34,721 nucleotides of DNA from Pseudomonadota bacterium (GCA_023437755.1 JAEZFJ010000195.1:1-34721); one strand, 5' to 3'; counted from the first letter of the stretch, positions 8,070 to 15,399 are shown. Notes: a model not told the origin generated them from the sequence alone. Numbers and translations are program-made.

Positions 8070-8101
8070 GGCTACCTATGCCGGTCGGCGGCGTGCTGCG
8101 C
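8070..8101 (-). promoter_or_regulatory. Candidate phage promoter motif, site 1 (head genes)
   Basis: On the minus strand this reads GCGCA-N13-CGGCATAGG followed by TAGCC. GCGCA occupies 8101-8097 and CGGCATAGG 8083-8075. The same two blocks with the same 13-nt spacing recur at 18450-18424 and 33634-33608. Here the motif is in the terminase-gpW gap, 40 nt ahead of the gpW-like ATG, oriented with the head genes. Which block would correspond to -35 or -10 is unknown. Confidence 0.6.
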
Positions 8102-8112
8102 ACGCGATGCGA

Positions 8113-8162
8113 ATGTGTAGATTCCTCGACTCTTACGACTAAGAGACAATGTTTTTACACAT
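8113..8162. repeat. Symmetric nested inverted repeat (possible operator or terminator)
   Basis: ATGTGTA (8113-8119) pairs with TACACAT (8156-8162), and CTCTTA (8130-8135) pairs with TAAGAG (8140-8145) around a 4-nt centre. The spacers between outer and inner arms are exactly 10 nt on both sides. The 50-bp element is AT-rich in a GC-rich genome. It lies 44 bp after the terminase stop and 11 bp upstream of candidate promoter site 1. It could bind a dimeric or tetrameric regulator, or act as an RNA hairpin ending the terminase transcript; no U-tract supports a standard terminator. Confidence 0.6.
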
Positions 8163-8205
8163 GGCTGAAAGGGACGCAGGTGGGGGGTGGTGCGACCGAC
8201 GGGCA

Positions 8206-10497
8206 TCATCGCTTGGCACGCTGGATCGCCGACAGCTTCACACGCCGTCGTGGCTGCTGCTTCACATCCGTTCCGAACAGCACCGCCCCCTGCATCGAGG
8301 CGGCGACGGCGCTGCCCACGAGGCAGTCGAGCCAGTGGTTGTCCGTGCCGGGCGTGCGCAGCTTCCACTCGTCCACCTCGCGACCACGGCCCTGGGTCTT
8401 GACCCGGTACTCGCTGGTGAGGTGCTCAGCGACAAGGCGATGATCCGCCCCTGCGAAGAGCGACAGGCACCCCGGATCCCCCATAGGAACGGCAAGGCGG
8501 GCGTGGACGAAGCTCTTCCAGTAGTTCGTGTCGATGAGGGCGTAGCGGACGGCTCGCCGCCCGTTCATGCCGGGGATGCGCCAGTGCAGCCCCGTGCGGT
8601 CGCCGCGCTTGGACTTGTACTCCGCGAACGGCGTGCTGGCGGCCCCGACGTACTTGCCGTGGCTGGGCATCACGATCGCCCCGTGAGGCGACTGCCGGCA
8701 GAACTGGTAGACCACGTCCGTGGAGTTGCCCCAGTTGGCGTCGATCAGGCACCGCGTCACCCGCATCTCGGCCCCGTCGTCGCGGCGGTACTTCTTGCCG
8801 AGCTTCTGCTCGGTGAGCGCTTCGAGGCCGGCGTAGATGGCGCCTTCCTGCCCCGTCCCATTGTGCGCCGTCTGCAGGGTCTTCCTGGCGTCGCGGAGCG
8901 TGTAATACTCCCTTCGCTGGTCCGGGTAGGCCCCGTAGTCCACGACGTAGCCAGTGAAGTCGTCCTCCCAGCCGCAGATCATCCAGAACAGCAGCGCCCC
9001 CTGCACGTCGATGAACATCGAGAGGTGGCTCACGCCCACCGGCAGCTCGCCGCGCTTCATGCCGTTGGTCTTCTTCGCGATCTCGTCAGCGCTGAGCAGC
9101 GTGTCCTCGTCGCCGGCCTCAGGCTTGGGCTCGTTCTGGTACTCCGCCCAGAACGCCGCCTCGCCGTGATCCAGCTTCAGGTTCATCGCGTGCTGGATGG
9201 CACTGCGCTCGTCTGGGTTGTGGCGCTGCGGCCACGCCACGACCGTCCCTTCGTCCATCGCCCGCTGGTTCTGCTCGTAGAACTCGTTCGCTTCGCTGAC
9301 CCCTCGGTCGTTGCGTTGGCCCTCGGCTCGCAGCTGGGCGTACTGCTGCCAGAGCTTCTCGCCCTCTGGGGTGGACGGGAACTCGTACACCATCTTCGTC
9401 CGCTCTCCCTGCCACTGGGGGTGCTTCTCCCGGTCGAGGATGCGGTCGGCCATGTCGTCGGGTCGGACGACGGTGAGGGTCATGAGCCCGGCGATCTTCC
9501 GCCCCGGCCCCGCAAGGCCGAGGATGGCGCCGGCGAGGATCTGCTCCCGCGTGTGGCACTGGCTGGGGGATCGCGCCGATTCGTCCGTCTGCGGGTCATC
9601 GAGCAGCACAAGGCTGGGCCGCACGCTCTTTCCCTCGGCCGTCTTGTGCTTCATGCCGCGGATGCGCCCGGTGATGCCGGCCACCTTCACGATCGCGCCG
9701 GAGCTGAGGCTCTGGTCGATGCTCGGTAGGATGATCTCCTTGGCGGTCCAGCCGATGTGGGTTCTCGCTCCCCGGTAGAGCTGTCCCGCCGCCCGCTGGT
9801 GGATCCCCTCCAGCGCCCGGATCGGCCCGCAGACCTCCGAGAAGTCCTCCTCGAGCAGATCGTTGTTCTCGAGCTCACTCTTGATCGAGTCGAGCATGTC
9901 GGCCGCGTGCTCCTCGTCGCTGCCGACCAGGGCGATGAACTCGCGGTGGCCGTAGAGCAGCGCCCACAGGCAGGCGGTCTCGCAGAGCGTCGTCTTGCCA
10001 CTGCCTCGAGGCATGGCCATGGCGAAGAGCCCGCCGTGGAGCACCGCCTGCTCGATCTTGCTGATCACCTTCAGGTGGTCGGGCGACCACGCCAGGTGGA
10101 ACGTCTGCGGGAAGTAGCGCTCGCAGAAGGTGCGGAAGCTGGAGGCGGCGTCAGCCTTGCGAGCGGCGTCCCTCGGTTCATGCACCCACCCGTCGGCGGC
10201 GATGTCTCTCGATGACTCGCTCTTGGCCCGCGAGCGGGCGTTCACCGCCTCCTTGTGCTTCTCGTAGTCGGCCTCGCTCCAGCCGGGCGGCAGTTCTTCG
10301 CTGCGCTGGTGGAACAGCCACGCGGCGTACTTGACCAGGTCGATGCGCTTGCCGTCGCCGATGGTGTAGGCGGCGCGGTTGAGGTGGCGGTAAACGAGGT
10401 GCGCCTGCGCGACCTCACCCAGCGGCGTGGCGTTGAGCAGGCGCACGGCCTCGGCGGCGCGCAGGCGGCGGGGATCGATGGGAATGCTACTCGCCAC
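8206..10497 (-). CDS. Terminase large subunit
   Basis: The product has 763 residues from GTG 10497, preceded by GGGAGG about 9 nt away. This ATPase-nuclease cuts and pumps phage DNA into the prohead. Residues 161-170 (AMPRGSGKTT) are the Walker A motif and about 296-301 (LVLLDD) the Walker B motif. The C-terminal half carries candidate RNase H-like nuclease acidic residues in 'FIDVQGALLFW', 'LIDANWGN' and 'DNHWLDC'. Residues 10-65 (LRAAEAVRLLNAT, RIDLVKYAAWLFHQ) form a small helical domain resembling the product of the upstream gene. The start overlaps that gene by 11 bp. The open frame to 10578 would overlap it further and lacks a better start. Confidence 0.92.
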   Translation of the reverse strand: MASSIPIDPRRLRAAEAVRLLNATPLGEVAQAHLVYRHLNRAAYTIGDGKRIDLVKYAAWLFHQRSEELPPGWSEADYEKHKEAVNARSRAKSESSRDIAADGWVHEPRDAARKADAASSFRTFCERYFPQTFHLAWSPDHLKVISKIEQAVLHGGLFAMAMPRGSGKTTLCETACLWALLYGHREFIALVGSDEEHAADMLDSIKSELENNDLLEEDFSEVCGPIRALEGIHQRAAGQLYRGARTHIGWTAKEIILPSIDQSLSSGAIVKVAGITGRIRGMKHKTAEGKSVRPSLVLLDDPQTDESARSPSQCHTREQILAGAILGLAGPGRKIAGLMTLTVVRPDDMADRILDREKHPQWQGERTKMVYEFPSTPEGEKLWQQYAQLRAEGQRNDRGVSEANEFYEQNQRAMDEGTVVAWPQRHNPDERSAIQHAMNLKLDHGEAAFWAEYQNEPKPEAGDEDTLLSADEIAKKTNGMKRGELPVGVSHLSMFIDVQGALLFWMICGWEDDFTGYVVDYGAYPDQRREYYTLRDARKTLQTAHNGTGQEGAIYAGLEALTEQKLGKKYRRDDGAEMRVTRCLIDANWGNSTDVVYQFCRQSPHGAIVMPSHGKYVGAASTPFAEYKSKRGDRTGLHWRIPGMNGRRAVRYALIDTNYWKSFVHARLAVPMGDPGCLSLFAGADHRLVAEHLTSEYRVKTQGRGREVDEWKLRTPGTDNHWLDCLVGSAVAASMQGAVLFGTDVKQQPRRRVKLSAIQRAKR

Positions 10498-10732
10498 CGG
10501 TCTGGACCTCCCGCAAGAGCCATGCGGTGTAGTGCACGAGGTTGAGGGTGCCGCCGGGGCCAACGGGGGCGCCGGCATCCAGATCCGCCTGGACCTGCTC
10601 GGGCGTCACCTTCTTCCCGCCGGCCGCCGAGAGCAGCTTCGCTACCTCCGCCACGGTGAGCGCAGCGGGGTTCACCGCGGGCTTGGCGGCCTCGGTGTCA
10701 GACTGGGACGAGTTGGTCGGGGACATCGGCAT
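10487..10732 (-). CDS. Small terminase-like / DNA-binding protein
   Basis: From ATG 10732 the product has 81 residues (MPMSPTNSSQSDTEAAKP); an ATG at 10750 in the same frame would add 6. The C-terminal two thirds read 'LTVAEVAKLLSAAGGKKVTPEQVQADLDAG' and 'TLNLVHYTAWLLREV', a helix-turn-helix-like pattern. It lies immediately before and overlaps the large terminase, the normal place for the small subunit that recognises packaging sites. The domain resembles the terminase N-terminus, suggesting a duplication. Small subunits are often longer, so a full DNA-recognition role is not certain. Confidence 0.65.
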   Translation of the reverse strand: MPMSPTNSSQSDTEAAKPAVNPAALTVAEVAKLLSAAGGKKVTPEQVQADLDAGAPVGPGGTLNLVHYTAWLLREVQTGGE

Positions 10733-10856
10733 GGTGCAGCTAAATCTCATTGCGACAGCGGTTTATCCGCTTGATGTGTCCGCGGACGCATGGCTTCATG
10801 TGCTCAGCGAAGCGGGATGGCCGCGGCGCGAACGACACCACGAACGGAGAACGCAG
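10733..10856. promoter_or_regulatory. Divergent regulatory gap between terminase and plus-strand cassette
   Basis: This 124-bp gap separates divergent genes. It holds an inverted repeat GCGG-TTTAT-CCGC (10758-10770) and, 7 bp further on, a perfect 10-bp palindrome GTCCGCGGAC (10778-10787). Either could bind a regulator controlling the packaging genes, the plus-strand cassette or both. No convincing -35/-10 pair was found on either strand, and the GCGCA-N13-CGGCATAGG motif is absent. Confidence 0.35.
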
Positions 10857-11111
10857 ATGACCATCAAGCAGATGACGATCGAGGGCGAGGCCGGCGACCT
10901 GGAGATCCGCCGCACCGCCCGCGGCGCGACCGTGATCGCCAACGACGTCGAGGTCGAGATCGGCCGGGGCGACAGCCGCGAGGAGTTCCACGCCCTGGCC
11001 TACAACGCGGCCAAGGTGGTCTACGGGACCGACCGCCGCGACCGGCCCAAGGCCACCAACTCGATGATCATCGACGTGCTCGCGGAGATCGAGCGCGTCG
11101 CCGGCTGCTGA
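10857..11111 (+). CDS. Hypothetical protein, first gene of plus-strand cassette
   Basis: The product has 84 residues from ATG 10857 (MTIKQMTIEGEAGDLEIRRT), with GGAGA 6 nt before the start. The N-terminal half is beta-like (GDLEIRRTARGATVIANDVEVEIG) and the C-terminal half helical (REEFHALAYNAAKVVYG, MIIDVLAEIERVAG). No family was recognised. It opens a four-gene set transcribed against the flanking structural and modification genes. The frame is open upstream to 10542, but that part lies antisense to the terminase genes. Confidence 0.65.
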   Translation: MTIKQMTIEGEAGDLEIRRTARGATVIANDVEVEIGRGDSREEFHALAYNAAKVVYGTDRRDRPKATNSMIIDVLAEIERVAGC

Positions 11112-11124
11112 ACCACCTTCCGCG

Positions 11125-11144
11125 CGCCCGCCGCGTGGCGGGCG
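11125..11144 (+). other. Perfect GC-rich stem-loop
   Basis: CGCCCGCC (11125-11132), a GCGT loop and GGCGGGCG (11137-11144) form an uninterrupted 8-bp stem. It lies in the 69-bp gap between the first two plus-strand cassette genes. It could reduce read-through or protect the mRNA. No T-run follows, so it is not a classic intrinsic terminator. Confidence 0.5.
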
Positions 11145-11180
11145 GCTTCCACACGCACCTCCAAACCAAGGAGACCAGAC

Positions 11181-11651
11181 ATGGCTACGAAGACCAACAA
11201 GACCACGAGCCCCACGAAGAAGACCTCGAAGAGCACCAAGCCCCCGACGGCCAAGGCACCAAAGACGAAGACGGCCAAGGCCGCGAAGCCCGCCGCAGCA
11301 AAGGCCGTCGAGCCGGCACCCGCCAAGCTCGAAAAGCCCGACGCCGCCACGCCCGAGACGGCGAAGGCCCCGGCCAAGGCGAAGCGCGAGCCCAAGCAGC
11401 GCCCGGCGAAGAAGACCAGCGGCCTGGACCTCGCCGCCAAGGTGCTGGCCGAGGCGAACGAGCCCCTGAGCGCCAAGACCATCGCTGAGCGCGTGATCGC
11501 GGCGGGCTGGAAGACGGACGGGGCCACGCCGCACGCGACGCTCTACGCCGCGATGGGCCGCGAGATCAGCAAGAAGGGCAAGGACGCCCGCTTCAAGAAG
11601 GTCGACCGCGGCCTCTTCACCGCCGCCGCCACCAACGGGAAGGGAGCCTGA
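11181..11651 (+). CDS. Histone H1-like protein with HARE-HTH domain
   Basis: The product has 156 residues from ATG 11181. Residues 1-78 are almost entirely Lys, Ala, Pro and Thr (PTAKAPKTKTAKAAKP), like histone H1 tails. Residues about 79-150 (GLDLAAKVLAEANEPLSAKT, IAERVIAAGWKTDGATPHAT, LYAAMGREISKKGKDARFKK) match the HARE-HTH/HB1-ASXL winged helix, which is found in chromatin and restriction-modification proteins. The protein probably binds DNA non-specifically through the tail and more specifically through the winged helix. Silencing, nucleoid binding or DNA compaction are possible roles, but none is shown. It precedes a zinc-ribbon gene by 2 bp. Confidence 0.8.
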   Translation: MATKTNKTTSPTKKTSKSTKPPTAKAPKTKTAKAAKPAAAKAVEPAPAKLEKPDAATPETAKAPAKAKREPKQRPAKKTSGLDLAAKVLAEANEPLSAKTIAERVIAAGWKTDGATPHATLYAAMGREISKKGKDARFKKVDRGLFTAAATNGKGA

Positions 11652-11653
11652 AC

Positions 11654-11890
11654 ATGAGCTGCAACCACCACCATGACAACGGCCAGCCCCACCCCCATTG
11701 TGAGCCGCCCCGCGACGACGACGACCTGGTCCTCCCCACGCTCGGCTGCCCGGCGTGCGGGGAGCGGCGGGTCGACTACCTCGCCTGGATCGACGACGAC
11801 GTGGTCCGCTGCACGACGTGCGACGTCGAGTACGAGCCGTCGGCGTCGGCCCCTCCGCCGGAAGGAGGCGACGATGCCGCCGGCCGATGA
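11654..11890 (+). CDS. Small zinc-ribbon protein
   Basis: The product has 78 residues from ATG 11654 (MSCNHHHDNGQPHPH). Two CxxC pairs, C32/C35 (CPAC) and C53/C56 (CTTC), with 17 residues between them, form a zinc-ribbon pattern. The N-terminus is His/Cys-rich and could also bind metal, and the middle is acidic (DDDDL). It starts 2 bp after the histone-like gene and overlaps the next gene by 17 bp, so all three are likely co-translated. The partner and function are unknown. Confidence 0.7.
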   Translation: MSCNHHHDNGQPHPHCEPPRDDDDLVLPTLGCPACGERRVDYLAWIDDDVVRCTTCDVEYEPSASAPPPEGGDDAAGR

Positions 11891-12236
11891 CACCTTCGCC
11901 GTCGAGGACGGGCTGCTGGTCCGCTGGGTGATCCCCAGCGCCACCAGCCGCCGACAGAGCAAGCCGTACGTCCACACCTGCACACAGCAGGTCTACGAGG
12001 AGGTCGCCTATGCGATCGACGAGCTCAACGGCGGCACCTTCACCGGCGAGTCGATCCGCGAGACCATCGACGCGCCCTTCACCCAGGTGATGGTCGCGAT
12101 GGCCTTCCTCCGCGACCGCGGGTGTATCGTGCCGGCCCACGGGCGGAAGAATCAGGCGGCGGCCGGGAACGCCGGGTGCTTCTACGAGGACGCCATGCTT
12201 GAGTGGTGCTACTTGAGGGAGAATCGAGGCGACTGA
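11874..12236 (+). CDS. Hypothetical protein, possible winged helix
   Basis: The product has 120 residues from ATG 11874, preceded by AAGGAGG 6 nt away. 'GGTFTGESIRETIDAPFTQV' followed by 'MVAMAFLRDRGCIVPAHGR' fits a winged-helix pattern, in which a helix-turn-helix is followed by a short beta hairpin. An upstream beta-like part (DGLLVRWVIPS) and a C-terminal acidic segment are also present. It overlaps the zinc-ribbon gene and ends 2 bp from the stop of the convergent minus-strand gene, with no room for a terminator between them. Function unknown. Confidence 0.65.
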   Translation: MPPADDTFAVEDGLLVRWVIPSATSRRQSKPYVHTCTQQVYEEVAYAIDELNGGTFTGESIRETIDAPFTQVMVAMAFLRDRGCIVPAHGRKNQAAAGNAGCFYEDAMLEWCYLRENRGD

Positions 12237-12238
12237 CA

Positions 12239-12736
12239 TCACGCCGCCTCCCCTGCAGGAGCAGCCCCGGCCTTCGTCGCCGGGGTTGTCTCAGTCCGGG
12301 CGGCGATCCCATCGACGCGGACCGTCCCGCCCTTGGGCTCCCGCTTATCCCACCGAACGTGGCACGAGCGGCACAGCCACCGCACCCGCAGCGGTTCGTC
12401 GTAGTTGAAGTGCGCCCCCTCGATGGGGCGGTCCGACGCACCGCACGCCTCGCAGGTGGTGGGCCGCACGATGTGGCCGGCCTGGACGTGGTAGCGCAGC
12501 AGGCTCTGGGCGCTGCGGGCCTTGGAAATGCTCCGGCGGAAGGTGCGCCGTCCGGTGGTCTGCGCCTTTACCTTGCAGGCCATCGAGCAGTACCGCCGCT
12601 TGAGGTTTGGCATCGGGAAGACCGCCAGGCACACCCGGCAGATCGTCCAGGAGCGGGGGCGTCGGTTGCCGCCGACCTTACGCCCGCGCCGCGAGCAGCT
12701 CGGATCGGGAGATGGTTTCTCCTTGAGAATCAACAC
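12239..12736 (-). CDS. Zinc-binding HNH-like protein
   Basis: The product has 165 residues from GTG 12736, chosen because AAGGAGG lies 6 nt upstream. The first zinc-binding set is C33-x2-C36 with C50/C54. The second is C95-x2-C98, H109 and C122-x2-C125 followed by H126 (CEACGASDRPIEGAHFNYDE, LCRSCHVRWD). The second half resembles HNH nucleases of phages, although the usual DH pair is replaced by 'GAH', so activity is uncertain. The protein is basic and probably binds DNA. It overlaps the end of the methyltransferase gene by 59 bp. Phage HNH proteins near terminases can assist packaging, but that role is only a possibility here. Confidence 0.65.
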   Translation of the reverse strand: MLILKEKPSPDPSCSRRGRKVGGNRRPRSWTICRVCLAVFPMPNLKRRYCSMACKVKAQTTGRRTFRRSISKARSAQSLLRYHVQAGHIVRPTTCEACGASDRPIEGAHFNYDEPLRVRWLCRSCHVRWDKREPKGGTVRVDGIAARTETTPATKAGAAPAGEAA

Positions 12737-14033
12737 GAAAGGCCTCCTTTCCGGTGAACTTGCACCAGCGGTCGCAGATGACATCGCAGTACGGCGGGTC
12801 GAGCTCCATCAGGAAGGCATGTCGCCCCGTCTGCTCGGCCCCGATGAGGGTGCTCCCCGAGCCGCCGAAGAGATCCAGCACATTCTCGCCCGCGAGGCTG
12901 CTGTACTGCATCGCCCGCACGGCCAGCTCCACCGGCTTCTCCGTCAGATGGACCATCGACTGCGGGTTGACCTTCTTCACGTGCCACAGGTCGGTGGCGT
13001 TGTTCGGCCCGAAGAACCGGTGGGCTGCCCCCTCCTTCCAGCCGTAGAACGCGATCTCAAACGCGCCCATCATGTCCTTGCGCGTGAGGACGGGGTGCTG
13101 CTTGTCCCACACGATCCCCTGGCTGAAGTAGAGCCCGGCTCGCTTGAGCGGCCCCGGGTAGTTGCCGAGGTTGGCGTAGCCGCCCCAGACGTAGAACGAG
13201 CCGCCGGGGACCAGCACGCGGCTGGCGTTGGTGAACCAGGCATCGAGCAGCTCGTCGAACGCCTCGGTCGTGACGAAGTCGTTGGCCAGCGGCCGGTCCT
13301 TGGCGCGCATCTGCTTGTGCGTGGCCTTGGCCTTCTCCGGGTGACGCGCGAGGTCGAGTTTCTGGTGGTGGCCACCGGAGCCCTTGGCCTTCGCGAACGA
13401 CGAGTTTCCGGCGGCGATGGCGTTGTTGCTCCGCGGCTCGACCTTCACGTTGTACGGCGGGTCCATGTTCACGAGGTGGATCATTTGGCAGTCCAGCAGG
13501 CGGTCGAGGTCGGCCGGCTTGGAACTGTCGCCGCAGAGCAGGCGGTGGTTCCCGAGGATCCACAGGTCACCGGGCTGGGTGATCGCCTCGTCGGGTGGCG
13601 CCGGCACGTCGTCCGGGTCCGTCTGACCCTGCTCGACCTCGCCGCTGATGAGCCGCTTGAGCTCCTCGTCATCGAAGCCGAGCAGCCCCAGGTCGTAGTC
13701 CATCTCCGACAGCGCCGACAGCTCGATCGGAAGCATCTCGTAGTTCCACTCCGCGATCTCGTTCGTGGCGTTGTCGGCCAGGCGGTAGGCCCGCACCTGC
13801 GCTTCGGAGAGGTCCGTGGCGACGTGGACCGGCACCTTCGCGAGCCCCAGCTTCTTCGCCGCCTTGAAGCGGGTGTGGCCGACGATGATCACGCCCTCGG
13901 CGTCGACCACGATCGGCTGGCGGAAGCCGAACTCCTTCAGGCTGGCCGCGACGGCATCGACGGCCTCGTCGTTGTTGCGCGGGTTGTTGGCGTAGGGGGT
14001 GATCTCGTCAAGGGCTCTAAGTGCGATCTTCAT
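12678..14033 (-). CDS. ParB-domain DNA methyltransferase
   Basis: The product has 451 residues from ATG 14033, with AAGGA about 9 nt before it. Residues 1-95 are a ParB/Srx-type domain (ITPYANNPRNNDEAVDAVAA, PIVVDAEGVIIVGHTRFKAA). Residues about 155-440 are a beta-class DNA methyltransferase: motif IV DPPY at 191-194 comes before motif I FGGSGST at 389-395. DPPY suggests adenine-N6 rather than cytosine-N4 methylation, but this is not certain. 'LLCGDSSKPADLDRLLDC' and 'VHLTEKPVELAVRAMQYSS' are typical of this family. It may modify the phage's own DNA against host restriction or regulate replication. No cognate restriction enzyme is adjacent, so it looks like an orphan enzyme. Confidence 0.88.
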   Translation of the reverse strand: MKIALRALDEITPYANNPRNNDEAVDAVAASLKEFGFRQPIVVDAEGVIIVGHTRFKAAKKLGLAKVPVHVATDLSEAQVRAYRLADNATNEIAEWNYEMLPIELSALSEMDYDLGLLGFDDEELKRLISGEVEQGQTDPDDVPAPPDEAITQPGDLWILGNHRLLCGDSSKPADLDRLLDCQMIHLVNMDPPYNVKVEPRSNNAIAAGNSSFAKAKGSGGHHQKLDLARHPEKAKATHKQMRAKDRPLANDFVTTEAFDELLDAWFTNASRVLVPGGSFYVWGGYANLGNYPGPLKRAGLYFSQGIVWDKQHPVLTRKDMMGAFEIAFYGWKEGAAHRFFGPNNATDLWHVKKVNPQSMVHLTEKPVELAVRAMQYSSLAGENVLDLFGGSGSTLIGAEQTGRHAFLMELDPPYCDVICDRWCKFTGKEAFRVDSQGETISRSELLAARA

Positions 14034-14046
14034 GGGTGGGGTTCCT

Positions 14047-14343
14047 TTACTGCTGGGTCGTGATGTTCTGCGCGTCGTGATCGTGGGATTGGGCCACCGG
14101 GGATTCGCCAACGCGGCGGACCACCTCGCTGCAGAGGGCGATGAACTCGCCGTTGGTGAGCGTCCCCTTGGCCCGATTGACGGTCCGCTCCAGCACCTGC
14201 GTGTTGTCGATGCAGTGCTCGCCGCCACGGCTGACGGGGATCACGTGGTCGAGCGCTGCCGTCTCCGGTTCCAGTCGCCGCCCCGTCAGGGCACAGCGGA
14301 ACGCCTGCTGCTCGAGGAGTACGAGCACGGCCTGCGCGTTCAC
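14047..14343 (-). CDS. HNH endonuclease
   Basis: The product has 98 residues from GTG 14343, whose codon overlaps the stop of the upstream gene as GTGA. The HNH core is 'CALTGRRLEPETAALDHVIP' then 'VSRGGEHCIDNTQVLERTVN' with RAKG: DH at 32-33, N47 and N56. Such small phage HNH proteins nick or cut DNA and may act in packaging, homing or host DNA breakdown. The longer reading of this frame, to 14820, overlaps the 14340-14765 gene and is low-complexity, so the short start is preferred. It lies 13 bp ahead of the methyltransferase gene in the same direction. Confidence 0.75.
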   Translation of the reverse strand: MNAQAVLVLLEQQAFRCALTGRRLEPETAALDHVIPVSRGGEHCIDNTQVLERTVNRAKGTLTNGEFIALCSEVVRRVGESPVAQSHDHDAQNITTQQ

Positions 14344-14765
14344 TGAGGTCGTGTCCCCGGATCGCCGTCGTCGCCGGCGGATGACCGGCTTGGCGTTGCC
14401 GTTGGCTGCCTCTGACGGAACCTCCCCGGCCACCGGCGATCCTGGCTCGCCCGATCCTCCGCCCAGCGCTTCCAGCCCGTGCGCGTTCGCTGAAGCCGGG
14501 CCCGGTTGTCGAGCGAGCGTGTCATTTCCGTGGCGGCTTCCTGCCACCCCGCCGGCGCCAGCCTCACCGCTCGCGGGCGCGGAGGTGGAGCGTGATGCAG
14601 CCGCAGAGTCCACGCCTTGACCATGCTCTGGGCCTTGCGGTGCCAGGGGTCGGCGGACTTGCGATGGTTGTTCAGGTCGGTGCCGAGCCGTGTCAGCATC
14701 GCTTCGATGGGGTAGCGCCAGCGTTCGCATTGGGGGTTCTCCGAGTTGGGGAAGGTGTCGGACAC
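14340..14765 (-). CDS. Hypothetical protein
   Basis: The product has 141 residues from GTG 14765 (SDTFPNSENPQCERWRYPIE), with GGAAG about 8 nt upstream. The N-terminal third is helical (IEAMLTRLGTDLNNHRKSADPWHRK) and the remainder is Arg-rich (RLQRTRTGWKRWAEDRASQDRRWPGRFRQRQ), suggesting nucleic-acid binding. It is translationally coupled to the HNH gene by a GTGA overlap. No family was recognised. It is the first gene after the iteron region. Confidence 0.55.
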   Translation of the reverse strand: MSDTFPNSENPQCERWRYPIEAMLTRLGTDLNNHRKSADPWHRKAQSMVKAWTLRLHHAPPPRPRAVRLAPAGWQEAATEMTRSLDNRARLQRTRTGWKRWAEDRASQDRRWPGRFRQRQPTATPSRSSAGDDGDPGTRPQ

Positions 14766-15399
14766 GTTTTTTTCTTCCGAAGGAATGTCTATTGGGATCC
14801 GTGGCTGTTCCCGCGGGCATCAGCAGCGCAGATGGGTCCGGAAGTACCTAAGAGCAGCGGCTGGAGGGGCCGGAACTCTGCCACTTTGGCACCCCTGGGC
14901 ACCTCCTCCCGCACCTCCGCCACAGTCGCGACGTGTCGCGTCCTGGCGCGAGGTGGGGACGTGGTTCGCCCTCGCGTGGCAAAACGCGACGTGGGCCAAC
15001 GTGTGGCGACTGGTGGGAACGGGACGGAAGGGGCTTGTACCGCGGTGTACCGGGCTTGTACCGCGATAGATCGGCGGACCCCGGTACAGAAAATCGCCGT
15101 TTCCAGCCCGCCAGGGCCGTTTGTACCGCGGTGTGCCGCGATGTACCGCGATATCCCCCACCCGCTAGAAACATCTCTCCTGCGCGTGCGCCCGCGCGCC
15201 CGCGTACGCGCGTGACTGGGGAAATGCCCGGCACATCGCGGTACATCGCGGTACAAACCGCGTTCTGAGGCTGTGAGAGGGGTTTTCTTGTACCGGGGTC
15301 GGCTCTCGCATCGCGGTACATCGCGGTACAAGACGCCGGCATCGCGGTACAAACACCCGTCCGGGGCGTGGCCGAAGTGAAGGAGGGCGGCGTGGCGGA
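14766..15399. other. Gene-free region between primase and modification genes
   Basis: No convincing coding sequence fills this 634-bp stretch. Several open frames exist, but they consist of repeated residues (YRDVPRC, VPRCTAMYRD) produced by the 10-bp repeats. The left part (14900-15030) has short GC-rich palindromes such as GTCGCGAC and repeated CGCGACGTG words. The right part holds the iteron arrays. A T-rich run at 14767-14775 lies just upstream of the 14765 start. Confidence 0.7.
15036..15351. repeat. Opposed arrays of 10-bp iterons (candidate replication origin)
   Basis: The unit is TGTACCGCGR or its complement TCGCGGTACA. Exact forward copies start at 15036, 15057, 15122 and 15142; degenerate forward copies at 15046, 15132 and 15289. 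Exact reverse copies start at 15236, 15246, 15311, 15321 and 15342; degenerate reverse copies at 15079 and 15226. Many abut without a gap. Forward and reverse sets face each other across a purine-pyrimidine alternating segment (about 15181-15213), which could adopt Z-form or open easily. The arrays end 49 bp after the primase-helicase stop. Iterons beside a replication gene suggest an origin; operator or partition sites are alternatives. Confidence 0.6.

Noticed and set aside
6204..8120. 638-residue plus-strand open frame
   Set aside because: It is antisense to the portal gene and ends of its neighbours. The Gly/Val/Arg/Leu-rich composition is typical of shadow frames in GC-rich DNA.
15036..15351. 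CRISPR array
   Set aside because: Repeat units are only 10 bp, occur in both orientations and often abut. There are no evenly sized unique spacers and no cas genes.
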